Of a stretch of DNA of 64,000 nucleotides, positions 27,727-36,043 are shown in pieces. The notes under the pieces were generated by a model, which saw nothing but the letters and a program-made list of their open reading frames with translations, had not been told where the DNA came from and ran no database searches. Both the position numbers and the translations under genes were made by a program. Location: the NCBI GenBank assembly GCA_913020045.1, contig CAJWBE010000005.1, forward strand, positions 78,610-142,609, read 5' to 3'. Every line of letters begins with the position of its first letter. The first letter of the stretch is position 1. The DNA is from an uncultured Oleiphilus sp. GTDB taxonomy: Bacteria > Pseudomonadota > Gammaproteobacteria > Pseudomonadales > Oleiphilaceae.

Positions 27727-28225
27727 CCTCCGACTCCAAACTTGGAGGCTTGCCGTCAAAGGCCTGCTTAAGCGTGTCAGAAAACGACGATTTCGAAGCA
27801 GCATTCGCAACAACAACCGGGGCATCAAATGTGTGCAGCTGATTAATCGAGTTTGCAGTCACACCAATCAATAGCTGAGTCCCTTTTACATCAATTAGCG
27901 CTATCTTTTCGCGGCTACCCACTGACATGGCAGAAAGTACCTGAATATCTCTCCCGCCCATCCCTGAAATACTACCGAAACGCTTGGCGAACCAAGCCAT
28001 CAATAAGATCAACGCAACCATACCAAGCAGCGTTAGGATAACAACCGGCCAGCTTGATGCCTCGGAAATCGAAACTTTGCTCGCTTCAGCCACTGCGGTA
28101 ACACCCGCCTTAGCAGTTTGAGCCGTCTCGCTTTCTGAAGCCCAAAGCGGCGAACTGATAGCAACACCAAATGCCATTGCAACAAAACCGGCAGACCAAG
28201 TTATTCTGCGGCGAACCTCGCTCAC
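27719..28225 (-). CDS. fliO: Flagellar export accessory protein FliO
   Basis: A 168-residue protein with an N-terminal signal-like segment, a single stronger membrane helix at about 58-82 ([20 protein letters not shown]) and a cytoplasmic FliO domain ([23 protein letters not shown] in pieces). It assists FliP stability. The start overlaps the fliN stop by one base, and the end overlaps fliP. FliO is poorly conserved in general; position supports the call. Confidence 0.88.
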   Translation of the reverse strand: MSEVRRRITWSAGFVAMAFGVAISSPLWASESETAQTAKAGVTAVAEASKVSISEASSWPVVILTLLGMVALILLMAWFAKRFGSISGMGGRDIQVLSAMSVGSREKIALIDVKGTQLLIGVTANSINQLHTFDAPVVVANAASKSSFSDTLKQAFDGKPPSLESEDA

Positions 28226-28755
28226 TAGTTCAGCCGCCTAATACGCTCGCTTGGGCTAACAACGTCTGTTAACCGAATACCAAACTTTTCATTCACCATC
28301 ACAACCTCACCATGCGCGATGAGAGTGCCGTTAACGAGAACGTCGAGAGGTTCTCCCGCCAATCGGTCCAACTCAATGACAGAGCCCTGATTGAGCTGCA
28401 GCAAGTTACGGATGGGAATAGAGGTATTACCCACTTCCATCGAAATCGTGACCGGTATATCAAGAATGACGTCAAGGTCTGGCGTTGCTCCGCCCTCGCC
28501 CAATCCAGCTACAGCTTGAGCCGGTGCACCGGCGCTGAAGTTTTCTAAAGGAGCAGCTTCAATATCATCAGCCGCTGCGCCCCCTCCCTCACCTAAAGCA
28601 TCAGCTTCAGCCATAGCGGCGGCCCACTCGTCTTCAGCGCCGCTTTCTTCTGCGGATTCCTCTGAATCACCGGACTCTTGCATAGCCTCTTCCCACTCCG
28701 ATGCGAGTTTCTCGTCTTCACTTTGGCCTGCGCCATTTTCTTCGTCTTCACTCAT
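28225..28755 (-). CDS. fliN: Flagellar motor switch protein FliN
   Basis: A 176-residue protein. The first ~85 residues are highly acidic and rich in Glu, Ala and Ser, longer than in enteric FliN (137 residues). The C-terminal ~80 residues are the SpoA domain (DVILDIPVTISMEVGNTSIPI, LLQLNQGSVIELDRLAGEPLD in pieces). With FliM it forms the C-ring. The start overlaps the fliM end by 8 bases. Confidence 0.94.
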   Translation of the reverse strand: MSEDEENGAGQSEDEKLASEWEEAMQESGDSEESAEESGAEDEWAAAMAEADALGEGGGAAADDIEAAPLENFSAGAPAQAVAGLGEGGATPDLDVILDIPVTISMEVGNTSIPIRNLLQLNQGSVIELDRLAGEPLDVLVNGTLIAHGEVVMVNEKFGIRLTDVVSPSERIRRLN

Positions 28756-29743
28756 CGTCTTCTACCACGCTAGCTATAGAGTTCGTTCTTTGAATTTTAT
28801 TGCATAACTGCAGCGCTAAAGCGCCATTTCTCTGCCCCAACTTAGCGGTAAACATCGGCACTCTGCTCGCCGTCACCGTCACCTCATCAGGTAGTTCGAT
28901 AGGAATCACATCCCCTGCCTTAATACCCTGCACATCGCGCAGTGAGATCGTGTTCTCCAGGATTGTGGCATTGAGCTTCACTGGGGCCTCTAAAAGGTCT
29001 TTCTTTAAAGTATTGACCCAACGCTCATCAACATCATCGACATCACTCTGCACGCCAGCATCTAGCAACTCTCGAATAGGTTCGACAGTTGAATAGGGAA
29101 TCGCCATGTGCAAATCACCACCACCGCCATCGAGCTCAATATGAAACGTACTTACGACGATCACTTCGCTTGGGCTAACAATATTCGCCATTGCTGGGTT
29201 CACTTCAGAGTTGATATATTCAAAATTTAATTTGAATACGGCGCTCCACGCCTCCTCCATATCTGTGAACACTTGCTCCAAAACCATCTGAACAACGCGG
29301 TTTTCAGTCGGCGTAAATTCGCGACCTTCGATCTTGGCATGCCGCCCGTCGCCACCAAAGAAATTGTCCACCAGCTTAAACACCAGTTTGGCATCAAAAA
29401 TAAATAACCCTGCACCACGAAGAGGTCGAAACTTAACAATATTCAAACTGGTCGGGACATACAGCGTATGGATGTACTCACCGAACTTCATGATCTGTAC
29501 GCCACCCGTTGAAACATCTGCGTTTCGGCGCAACAGGTTAAACAGGCTAATACGGGTGTAACGAGCAAAGCGCTCATTGATCATCTCTAACGTCGGCATA
29601 CGCCCACGAACAATCCGATCCTGACTTGCTAAATCATAGGAACGTATGCCTTCCTCATCAGCATCGTCTTCGGTATCTATATCACCGTCATCGACCCCGT
29701 GGAGTAACGCATCTATCTCGTCTTGTGATAATAAGTCTTGCAC
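28748..29743 (-). CDS. fliM: Flagellar motor switch protein FliM
   Basis: A 331-residue C-ring protein that binds CheY-P. The N-terminal CheY-binding peptide LLSQDEIDALL is intact at about 4-14. A middle domain binds FliG, and a C-terminal SpoA domain (IPIELPDEVTVTASRVPMF, about 275-293) joins FliN. The start is GTG (VQDLLSQ), after a GCAGG element. It follows fliL by 87 bp. Confidence 0.95.
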   Translation of the reverse strand: MQDLLSQDEIDALLHGVDDGDIDTEDDADEEGIRSYDLASQDRIVRGRMPTLEMINERFARYTRISLFNLLRRNADVSTGGVQIMKFGEYIHTLYVPTSLNIVKFRPLRGAGLFIFDAKLVFKLVDNFFGGDGRHAKIEGREFTPTENRVVQMVLEQVFTDMEEAWSAVFKLNFEYINSEVNPAMANIVSPSEVIVVSTFHIELDGGGGDLHMAIPYSTVEPIRELLDAGVQSDVDDVDERWVNTLKKDLLEAPVKLNATILENTISLRDVQGIKAGDVIPIELPDEVTVTASRVPMFTAKLGQRNGALALQLCNKIQRTNSIASVVEDDE

Positions 29744-29830
29744 AGCTATGACCTGCTTAAATCATGAATCACGCTGGAGTGCCTTTCGCCGATCGAAAAC
29801 TCAGCGATCAGTACACCCCACCCTCGTACC

Positions 29831-30343
29831 TTACTGCAGCACGAAATTTGTAAAAAATACGCTCTCAACTAACGCCTCACCTTCACCCTCTAGCACTTCA
29901 TTAATGGTGGCTAGGGACTGATCCCTTAACGCGCTTTTACCTTCTGGCGTCTGAATTACGTCGAAATCCTGACTACTGTAGAGCGTGTTAATTTTTGATT
30001 TAATAAACGGTAAATGATGCTCTACAGCACTAATCGCTGCTTCATCACGACTAGACACAGAAACATGAATCTGCATATAGCGCTGCCTGCCACCTTCGTT
30101 AAAGGTGATTAAAAATGCCGGTTGCAAATCAAGGTAAATAGCAGGCACTTTGGCCTCTACCACTTCCTCAGCGGCCGCTTCAGCGCCTTCTGAGTCATCG
30201 CCGCCCATCAAAAAAAGAGTCACACCGACCGCAATTCCAATGGCGACAAGCGCTATACCTGCGATAATAATAATCTTCTTTTTACCAGGCTTACTTTCGC
30301 CCTCTTCGCTTTGCTCTTGGTCTTTCTTCTCTTCTTCAGCCAC
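29831..30343 (-). CDS. fliL: Flagellar basal-body associated protein FliL
   Basis: I chose the GTG at 30343, 8 bases after GGGA, giving 170 residues. The frame opens with TTG at 30367, which would add eight residues. The protein has a charged cytoplasmic N-terminus, one membrane helix (KKIIIIAGIALVAIGIAVGV, about 22-41) and a periplasmic FliL domain. FliL rings surround stators and support motor output. It is the first gene of the fliLMNOPQR-flhB unit, with a sigma-54 promoter upstream. Confidence 0.9.
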   Translation of the reverse strand: MAEEEKKDQEQSEEGESKPGKKKIIIIAGIALVAIGIAVGVTLFLMGGDDSEGAEAAAEEVVEAKVPAIYLDLQPAFLITFNEGGRQRYMQIHVSVSSRDEAAISAVEHHLPFIKSKINTLYSSQDFDVIQTPEGKSALRDQSLATINEVLEGEGEALVESVFFTNFVLQ

Positions 30344-30392
30344 GTCAAATTCCCGTCGTAATCTCAACTTTATGTGAAGCTACAATAGCTTC

Positions 30393-30409
30393 AGCAAACA
30401 CCATGCCAA
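30393..30409 (-). promoter_or_regulatory. Candidate sigma-54 promoter for fliL operon
   Basis: On the - strand TTGGCATGGTGTTTGCT matches the sigma-54 consensus at both elements (TTGGCA and TTGCT) with GG-N10-GC spacing. It lies about 50 bases ahead of the fliL start, in the 329-bp gap between fliL and fliK. Confidence 0.7.
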
Positions 30410-30499
30410 ACACTCGAAAACCAGTCGAACCCCCTATTAACAAAGAGCTCAACGCTAGTTCTGCGAAGCGTAACATTTTCAGGGAAACGGAGGGGGATT

Positions 30500-30622
30500 A
30501 TGTCGAAAATTTATAGGTCGGAGCGCGCGGCTTGGCCACGCTCTTATAGGGTTAGTTACTTTAGGAGGGAATCTCAACATAATGACAAAGAGTTGAATAT
30601 CCTATCGCTGCCTAACGAGTAA
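30500..30622 (+). CDS. Candidate 40-residue basic small protein
   Basis: A short open frame on the + strand, inside a 40-kb run of - strand genes. Its ATG follows a strong purine-rich Shine-Dalgarno (GGAGGGGG, 30489-30496) at suitable distance. The predicted peptide starts MSKIYRSERAAWPRSYR and ends LSLPNE, is Arg-rich in the first half, and has no membrane segment. No homologue is recognised. It diverges from fliL and is convergent with fliK. Lack of a clear promoter and its small size leave chance as a real possibility. Confidence 0.35.
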   Translation: MSKIYRSERAAWPRSYRVSYFRRESQHNDKELNILSLPNE

Positions 30623-30672
30623 AAAGAGAGATCAGGCCCCGAGCTAAATACCGGAGTCCTTCAAGATTTCAG

Positions 30673-32262
30673 CTACGCGTAGTCATCCACTAAAGACATG
30701 CTGTCAATACCGGTCTCGCCATCGAGTGACAAGCCATCTTCAACAAGATCGCCATCCCCATGAGAGCCCGACGAACTGCCCCCGCCTTTCTGAGAGTTTT
30801 GCTGTTGCTGAGCTAAGCCCTCCCTATCAGAAGAGCGTTCCTCTACGTTGACTTCGGCGAGCGTTCCACCATTTTGATCAATCATATCTCTGAGGCGCTG
30901 AACATTCGATTCGAGCAATTCTTTAACACCGGTATTCTGAACATTAAAACTAATGACTGTTTGGTCATTCTGTACCGATACTTTGACCTCTACTGGACCG
31001 AGCTCCACGGGGTTTAAATGAATCTGAGCTGACTGAATACCGCGACCAGACAACCACATCACTTTTTCATTCATTTTTGCACCCCATTCGGGGTCACCAA
31101 CCGGCACATTTACACTACTAGAGTATGGTTTATCCGCGGTCGCGCTGCTCACCTTGGCGCCAAGTTCTGATGGCCTGGGGCTATTGGGCTCAGCTAATTT
31201 GGCCAATAACTCATCTGGAACATCACCCCCGGCTTCAACTCCCGCCAATGCCTGCTCCATACTCATCTTAAAATTAACATCAGTTTTCGCTGAAGGTTGT
31301 GACTGCAAGCCACCACCTTGAAAAAGGTTATTCCACGATGAGCTTAGCAGACGCTGCGGCTCACCTGCTGCATCACTGGCGGCAGCTGCTGACGACGCCC
31401 CTGCCATCATCTGCGCATCAGGCGACTGACCGCCCGGAGTTAAACCAGCGCCATTGAGACCGGCAGACTGCAAACTTATAGCCGCCTGGCTCTTGGCTCG
31501 CATAGCACCGCTACTATCTGAACGAACCGTCATTCGATCCTGCCCAACGGGCTGAGCGGTCATCACTGGCGCAACATTAACTGCAGAAGACGCGGACAAC
31601 ATCGGCGTCGGTGCAACTAACCCTGGCGCAAGGCTTGGACCGGACGCGGCAACCATTTTAGGGTCAATCGACTCCGTATTTTCAACGCCTGCAGGTACAG
31701 TACCCTCGCCATTAAGCATTTGCGTTATTGCAGAGTCCATCGAAAGAGAGATATTGCCTGTACCTGGCACCACACCAGCGAGATCTGCGACGATAGCGCT
31801 AGAATTATCAGTCCCAGGAACAAGTCCGGTCGTTACACCGCTAAGCAGAGCATCACTCTCCAAACCCACGGAGACCTCAGCCATAAGACTTTCACCGAGA
31901 AGCGACTGGTCAGCTGAAGTGAGTTCGCCATTCAGGCCAGGAACCTGATTAAGCGTAAGATTGTTTGGTAATACCGGCAATCCCTCCCCGTCGAAGACCG
32001 TCAAAGCGGCAGCCTGTTGCCCACTTACGGTACCCGCAATTATCTGGGATAAATCCTGCGCAGATAAAACTGGCGCACCGTCAGCATCCGAAGTGCCAAC
32101 AGTTTGATGGCTCGCAAGAGGCTTAAGAACTGAACGCATTGTATCTGCAAATCCTTCAGGCCCAGAGCCTATGCGGCCTGCGGCATTCGGCGCAGCGCCA
32201 CTAGCTGGAGAACCAGCAAAACCTGGTGTCTGAGGAGCGTTAAATAAAAGCAATTGCTGCAT
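30673..32262 (-). CDS. fliK: Flagellar hook-length control protein FliK
   Basis: A 529-residue protein. Residues 1 to about 375 are a low-complexity, Ser/Ala/Gly/Gln-rich ruler region. The C-terminal Flg_hook domain is at about 380-480, with AQIHLNPVELGPVEVKVSVQ as its hallmark, followed by a Gln/Ser/Gly/Asp-rich tail. FliK measures hook length and flips FlhB specificity. I chose ATG 32262 (MQQLLLFN), 8 bases after AGGTGG; the earlier GTG lies inside that ribosome site. It is separated from fliJ by the second che operon. Confidence 0.9.
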   Translation of the reverse strand: MQQLLLFNAPQTPGFAGSPASGAAPNAAGRIGSGPEGFADTMRSVLKPLASHQTVGTSDADGAPVLSAQDLSQIIAGTVSGQQAAALTVFDGEGLPVLPNNLTLNQVPGLNGELTSADQSLLGESLMAEVSVGLESDALLSGVTTGLVPGTDNSSAIVADLAGVVPGTGNISLSMDSAITQMLNGEGTVPAGVENTESIDPKMVAASGPSLAPGLVAPTPMLSASSAVNVAPVMTAQPVGQDRMTVRSDSSGAMRAKSQAAISLQSAGLNGAGLTPGGQSPDAQMMAGASSAAAASDAAGEPQRLLSSSWNNLFQGGGLQSQPSAKTDVNFKMSMEQALAGVEAGGDVPDELLAKLAEPNSPRPSELGAKVSSATADKPYSSSVNVPVGDPEWGAKMNEKVMWLSGRGIQSAQIHLNPVELGPVEVKVSVQNDQTVISFNVQNTGVKELLESNVQRLRDMIDQNGGTLAEVNVEERSSDREGLAQQQQNSQKGGGSSSGSHGDGDLVEDGLSLDGETGIDSMSLVDDYA

Positions 32263-32316
32263 GAGTGCTGCCACCTATATGTCTTAAGTCACTAAAACTA
32301 AGTTTAGTAAGATAAA

Positions 32317-32333
32317 AGCAAACAATAGGCCAA
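32317..32333 (-). promoter_or_regulatory. Candidate sigma-54 promoter for fliK
   Basis: On the - strand TTGGCCTATTGTTTGCT has GG-N10-GC spacing and a perfect TTGCT -12. It is nearly the same as the fliE promoter sequence and lies about 55 bases before the fliK ATG. Confidence 0.65.
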
Positions 32334-32470
32334 AAGATAGCGCTGTATACAATTAGGAGGGAATTAAGAAACCAGCGCCAGCAGAAAGTCACCCGATATT
32401 TGCCTAACAAAAACTGCCAGACAGAGCGGACTAGGCAACACCAAATCTAAACGAAAAACCAAATACTCCG

Positions 32471-32776
32471 TTAATGAATGTCAAACAGCTGCTCGAAATT
32501 TGAAATACCAAATATTTTCTTCACTTCGGGAGTACAGTTAATAATCTTAATATTTGAATCGATGCCGCCGGCAAAATCACGCAATAACAAAAGCATGCCT
32601 AGCGCAGAACTGTCTAAGTAGACTGCATCTGCCATATCTATCACATAAGCACTGACCGCCTCTCCGTGCGCCTCATATGCTTCGCGAAACTCTCTGTGCG
32701 AACTAAAATCAAAACGCCCTTTAATTCCAATAGAAACGGAGTCTCCAGACTCTGACAACTGACTAGCGATAGACAT
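32471..32776 (-). CDS. STAS-domain anti-sigma factor antagonist-like protein
   Basis: A 101-residue single STAS domain with the phosphorylatable serine motif YLDSSALGMLLLL (S56), as in SpoIIAA and the Pseudomonas HsbA protein. It is therefore a candidate partner-switching protein controlled by Ser phosphorylation. No cognate anti-sigma kinase or PP2C-type phosphatase is present in the window. It lies 81 bp past cheB of the second che operon and 208 bp ahead of fliK. An AGGGA ribosome site precedes its ATG. Confidence 0.85.
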   Translation of the reverse strand: MSIASQLSESGDSVSIGIKGRFDFSSHREFREAYEAHGEAVSAYVIDMADAVYLDSSALGMLLLLRDFAGGIDSNIKIINCTPEVKKIFGISNFEQLFDIH

Positions 32777-32825
32777 TAAAACATTCCCTTATTTTTACTG
32801 TTTTTGTTGTGGGTAATATAACGTC

Positions 32826-32842
32826 AGTATGAACTCAAGTTC
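32826..32842. promoter_or_regulatory. Shared 17-bp motif, copy near STAS gene 1
   Basis: AGTATGAACTCAAGTTC on the + strand agrees at 14 of 17 positions with a motif upstream of the other STAS gene at 38933-38949. On the - strand it overlaps a plausible sigma-70 promoter (TTGAAC, 18-bp spacer, TATATT) ahead of the STAS gene at 32471-32776. Confidence 0.4.
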
Positions 32843-32857
32843 AATGGGCGATTTAAA

Positions 32858-33913
32858 CTAACTTGTTTTAAACACACATGCCGCCAACAAGGCATCTCGC
32901 ACACTCTTAATAGGCAATACCTGTGCCGCTGCGCCAAGCTTCACCGCCGCGCCTGGCATTCCCCAAACTACACTGGTTTTTTCATCCTGAGCGATTGTTT
33001 CTCCGCCGGCAGAGCGAATATTCATCAAACCTTTCGCTCCATCTACGCCCATTCCTGTTAGGACCGCGCCTACAGTATCCCTACCAACCAGCTCAACAAC
33101 CGAGTCGAATAAGACGTCGACGGAGGGAATATGCCCATTCACTTTTTCGCCGTCAAACAAAGCCGTAACCAAGCCGGTTGATTTCTTCATAACTCTTAAA
33201 TGCCTGTCACCAGGCGCTAGATACGCATGCCCGGGCTGCAATGGCATACCCGCTTTTGCTTCACAAACAGTGATACCACACAAGGCATTCAGTCGATCCG
33301 CAAACGTTGTGCTAAACGCCGGAGGAATATGTTGGGCCATAACAATTGGAGGGCAGTTAGCTGGCATACCTACCAACACCTCTTTCAAGGCCTCCGTGCC
33401 ACCAGTAGAGCTGCCCAAACAGATTACTTTACTAGTTTTATAGCGCTCTCCCTTGCCACTAGCTAAGGTGCGCGAAGCAGCCGCTTGAGGCTCGGCGACG
33501 ATCGCCTCCCGAGCCGTGACATTCGCCCGCGCTGCATTGCGTACTTTGTCTTGTATTAGCTCGGCATACTCTTGCAAATTGTCGCCACGCGGCTTGGCAA
33601 TATAGTCCACAGCGCCAATTTCAAGCGCATCAAGTGTCGCCGGCGCGCCTGTTTCCGTTAGCGTAGAAATCATCACCACAGGCATTGGGCGAAGTCGCAT
33701 AATATTTTTCAGGAACGATATACCGTCCATCTTTGGCATTTCAACATCAAGCGTTAACACGTCAGGGTTAAGCTGCTTAATCATCTCTCTCGCTTCATAG
33801 GGGTGCTCTGCAGCTCCAACCACATCAAAATCTGGTGAAGCGCTGAGTATCTCTCGCAGTATTTGGCGAATCAGCTCAGAATCGTCAACGATCAATACTT
33901 TAATTTTGCTCAA
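32858..33913 (-). CDS. cheB: Chemotaxis methylesterase CheB (array 2)
   Basis: A 351-residue receiver plus methylesterase protein. The phospho-acceptor is D56 (TLDVEMPKMDG), and the esterase motif LGSSTGGTEAL holds the nucleophile. QHIPPAFSTTF and GMGVDGAKG supply the other catalytic positions. The frame starts with TTG after an AAGGGGA ribosome site. It ends the second che operon, downstream of cheD. It is distinct in sequence from the cheB at 14.5 kb. Confidence 0.92.
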   Translation of the reverse strand: MSKIKVLIVDDSELIRQILREILSASPDFDVVGAAEHPYEAREMIKQLNPDVLTLDVEMPKMDGISFLKNIMRLRPMPVVMISTLTETGAPATLDALEIGAVDYIAKPRGDNLQEYAELIQDKVRNAARANVTAREAIVAEPQAAASRTLASGKGERYKTSKVICLGSSTGGTEALKEVLVGMPANCPPIVMAQHIPPAFSTTFADRLNALCGITVCEAKAGMPLQPGHAYLAPGDRHLRVMKKSTGLVTALFDGEKVNGHIPSVDVLFDSVVELVGRDTVGAVLTGMGVDGAKGLMNIRSAGGETIAQDEKTSVVWGMPGAAVKLGAAAQVLPIKSVRDALLAACVFKTS

Positions 33914-33968
33914 AAAAGTTCCCCTTGATTACAACCAATTTCATAGCCGGCAGGCTGCCAACAAAACT

Positions 33969-34613
33969 CTAATCGAATAGTTCGACACTTCCCGAATCTT
34001 GACTTCCCGTTTCAGACAAGCCTTTGCCATAAGCTCTCTCGCGCTCGATCAATGTATCGTTTGTCACCTCGACTAGTTTTCTAACCTTCACGGCACCCGT
34101 ATCTGGGAAATAAAGAACCTTACGAGGATAGATCGTACCCACATCTTCAGCGACTACTTCAAAGTTCTCTTCATAGAGATAGCGCTTAACAAACTCAACG
34201 TTTCGAGCGCCAATGTCAGACATATTGCGCATGACATTGCCACCGCCGAACACTTTAACTTCGAGATTACGGCGAGTTCCACCCAACTTCAAAATCGCAT
34301 TAATCAAATACTCCATTGCCCAGTTACCATAGCGCGATGCATGACTAACACCACCACCCCAAGCTTCCGTAGAGTGCTGCCCTTCTTGCGGCAACATAAA
34401 ATGATTCATGCCTCCAATTCCTAACTGCTTGTCACGAATGCACGCAGAGACACAGGAACCTAAAACAGTAACGATCATCTCTCCACTGCGACTCACATAA
34501 AACTCGCCCGGCATTATCTTGGCTGCAGGAACATTCATACGCTTATCCCAATACCGGTTGATATGCTCAAAACCAGCAATCGGTGTAGGTAATGCTTGCG
34601 GTACTTGTGTCAA
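33969..34613 (-). CDS. cheD: Chemoreceptor glutamine deamidase CheD
   Basis: A 214-residue CheD with the catalytic cysteine in LGSCVSACIRD and the histidine in GGMNHFMLP. FGGGNVM is also a family hallmark. CheD deamidates receptor glutamines and can interact with CheC, which is absent here. The start is TTG with AAGGA 7 bases upstream. It lies between cheR and cheB, the usual position in STAS-cheY-cheA-cheW-mcp-cheR-cheD-cheB operons. Confidence 0.92.
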   Translation of the reverse strand: MTQVPQALPTPIAGFEHINRYWDKRMNVPAAKIMPGEFYVSRSGEMIVTVLGSCVSACIRDKQLGIGGMNHFMLPQEGQHSTEAWGGGVSHASRYGNWAMEYLINAILKLGGTRRNLEVKVFGGGNVMRNMSDIGARNVEFVKRYLYEENFEVVAEDVGTIYPRKVLYFPDTGAVKVRKLVEVTNDTLIERERAYGKGLSETGSQDSGSVELFD

Positions 34614-34632
34614 TTCCGTTTCCTTCTTACTG

Positions 34633-35460
34633 CTAACGACGCTGATAGATAGTTTTACCTAACGAATCAAAATGCTTACCTGCATCATGTAGGTTTTCAG
34701 AGTGGCCGATAAATAAATACCCCCCTGGACGCAGCTTTTCTGCAAACCCATTCAAAATCTTCTGCTGAGTTGGCAGGTCAAAATAGATAAATACATTTCG
34801 ACAAAAAATAAAATCGAATGGGCCTTTCATCGGCCAGCCTTCAAGCAGGTTTAGCCGTTTAAATTTGATCATAGCCTGCAAAGATGGTTTTACTTTCACG
34901 ACATCAGGGCGGTTAGGGTCGCTCAAAAACCACTTTTTCTTTCGGTCTGCGGTTAAGGACTTAATGCGGTCCTTATCGTAAATCCCGTGACTCGCATGCT
35001 CGAGTACTTTAGAGTCCAAATCTGTCGCGAGTATCTTACAATCCCAATGAGTCCCTATAAGCTTTTCGCTTAACGTAATCGCAGCCGAGTATGGTTCTTC
35101 GCCAGTGGAACACGCGGCAGACCATCCTCTTATCTTAGAGCCTTTCGAACTTCGAATAACCTCTTCGCAGAAGGTATCTTCTAAAAAATCAAAGTGATGA
35201 GGCTCGCGAAAAAATGATGTGAGATTTGTTGTAATCGCATTAATGAATTTACTTACTTCGTCATGCCCACTGTCGGTAATTAGCGGGCAATAATCCGTCA
35301 TATCCTTTAAACCCAGCTCGCGCATTCTGCGAGCAAGACGACCGTAAACCATATCTTTTTTATGATCGCCAAAAACAATTCCGGTGTATTGATAGGCGAG
35401 CTCGCTGACAGTCTTAAATGACTCGTCAGACATCGTAAATTCTCGTTGTATTGCTGACAC
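34633..35460 (-). CDS. cheR: Chemoreceptor methyltransferase CheR
   Basis: A 275-residue SAM-dependent methyltransferase that methylates receptor glutamates. It has an N-terminal helical CheR domain and a C-terminal Rossmann domain (WSAACSTGEEPYSAAI, ILATDLD, FDFIFCRNVFIYF). The GTG start has a strong GAGGTAATCC ribosome site, preferable to the internal ATG nine codons later. It is the only cheR in the window, so it may serve both arrays. No chemoreceptor gene precedes it. Confidence 0.93.
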   Translation of the reverse strand: MSAIQREFTMSDESFKTVSELAYQYTGIVFGDHKKDMVYGRLARRMRELGLKDMTDYCPLITDSGHDEVSKFINAITTNLTSFFREPHHFDFLEDTFCEEVIRSSKGSKIRGWSAACSTGEEPYSAAITLSEKLIGTHWDCKILATDLDSKVLEHASHGIYDKDRIKSLTADRKKKWFLSDPNRPDVVKVKPSLQAMIKFKRLNLLEGWPMKGPFDFIFCRNVFIYFDLPTQQKILNGFAEKLRPGGYLFIGHSENLHDAGKHFDSLGKTIYQRR

Positions 35461-35510
35461 GGATTACCTCAACGCTTGCTCAAAGTTTATACGTCGACAA
35501 AGTCAAAATG

Positions 35511-36017
35511 CTAGACATCGTCAATCAGCTCGTCAGTCAGCTCTAGCAAAATAACCATCTGGTCATCAGTACTGCCAAGCCCTTTGATATACTGCGCTTG
35601 CCCCTCATGACTTAGGTCTGGTGAAGGCTGCACACTATCTTCATTAAAATTATGAACATCAGAAACGGCGTCGACAATCACGCCCATTACCTTTGGGCCA
35701 CCCTCAGAAGGAACCGTCAATATGATGACCACGGTCTCGTTAGTATAAGCCTGCTCCTCTAAGCCAAAACACATACGCAGATCAATCACTGGCGCGACCG
35801 TTCCGCGCAGGTTCATCACGCCTTTTACGTGTCTTGGCGCATTGGGAATAGCAGTAACGGGCTCCCATCCGCGAATTTCTTGAACAGACAAAATGTTGAC
35901 GCCAAACTCTTCTTTGTTCATATAGAAGGTTAGATACTGCTCACCAAGATTACTTGAGCGCGCTGCTTCGATAGAGTCATTCGCTTGCTCTATGTCCGTC
36001 ACTTGTTCTTGCAACAT
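35511..36017 (-). CDS. cheW: Chemotaxis coupling protein CheW (array 2)
   Basis: A 168-residue CheW domain protein (FGVNILSVQEIRGW, APRHVKGVMNLRGTVAPVIDLR, VIVDAVSDVHNF). It has a GGGGA ribosome site. It lies between cheA and cheR of the second che operon. A 50-bp gap separates it from cheR, where related operons usually carry a chemoreceptor gene. It differs clearly from the CheW at 10.1 kb, so the two arrays are paralogous systems rather than a recent duplication. Confidence 0.93.
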   Translation of the reverse strand: MLQEQVTDIEQANDSIEAARSSNLGEQYLTFYMNKEEFGVNILSVQEIRGWEPVTAIPNAPRHVKGVMNLRGTVAPVIDLRMCFGLEEQAYTNETVVIILTVPSEGGPKVMGVIVDAVSDVHNFNEDSVQPSPDLSHEGQAQYIKGLGSTDDQMVILLELTDELIDDV

Positions 36018-36043
36018 GTCTATCCCCGTAAATTTGTTACTGC

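Noticed and set aside
27727..27828. Arginine-rich N-terminal extension of FliP
   Set aside because: It lies wholly within fliO and would displace the FliP signal peptide from the N-terminus.
29744..29830. Possible GG-N10-GC sigma-54 element ahead of fliM
   Set aside because: The spacing is met, but neither the -24 nor the -12 flanking bases fit, and fliM is explained by the fliL operon promoter.
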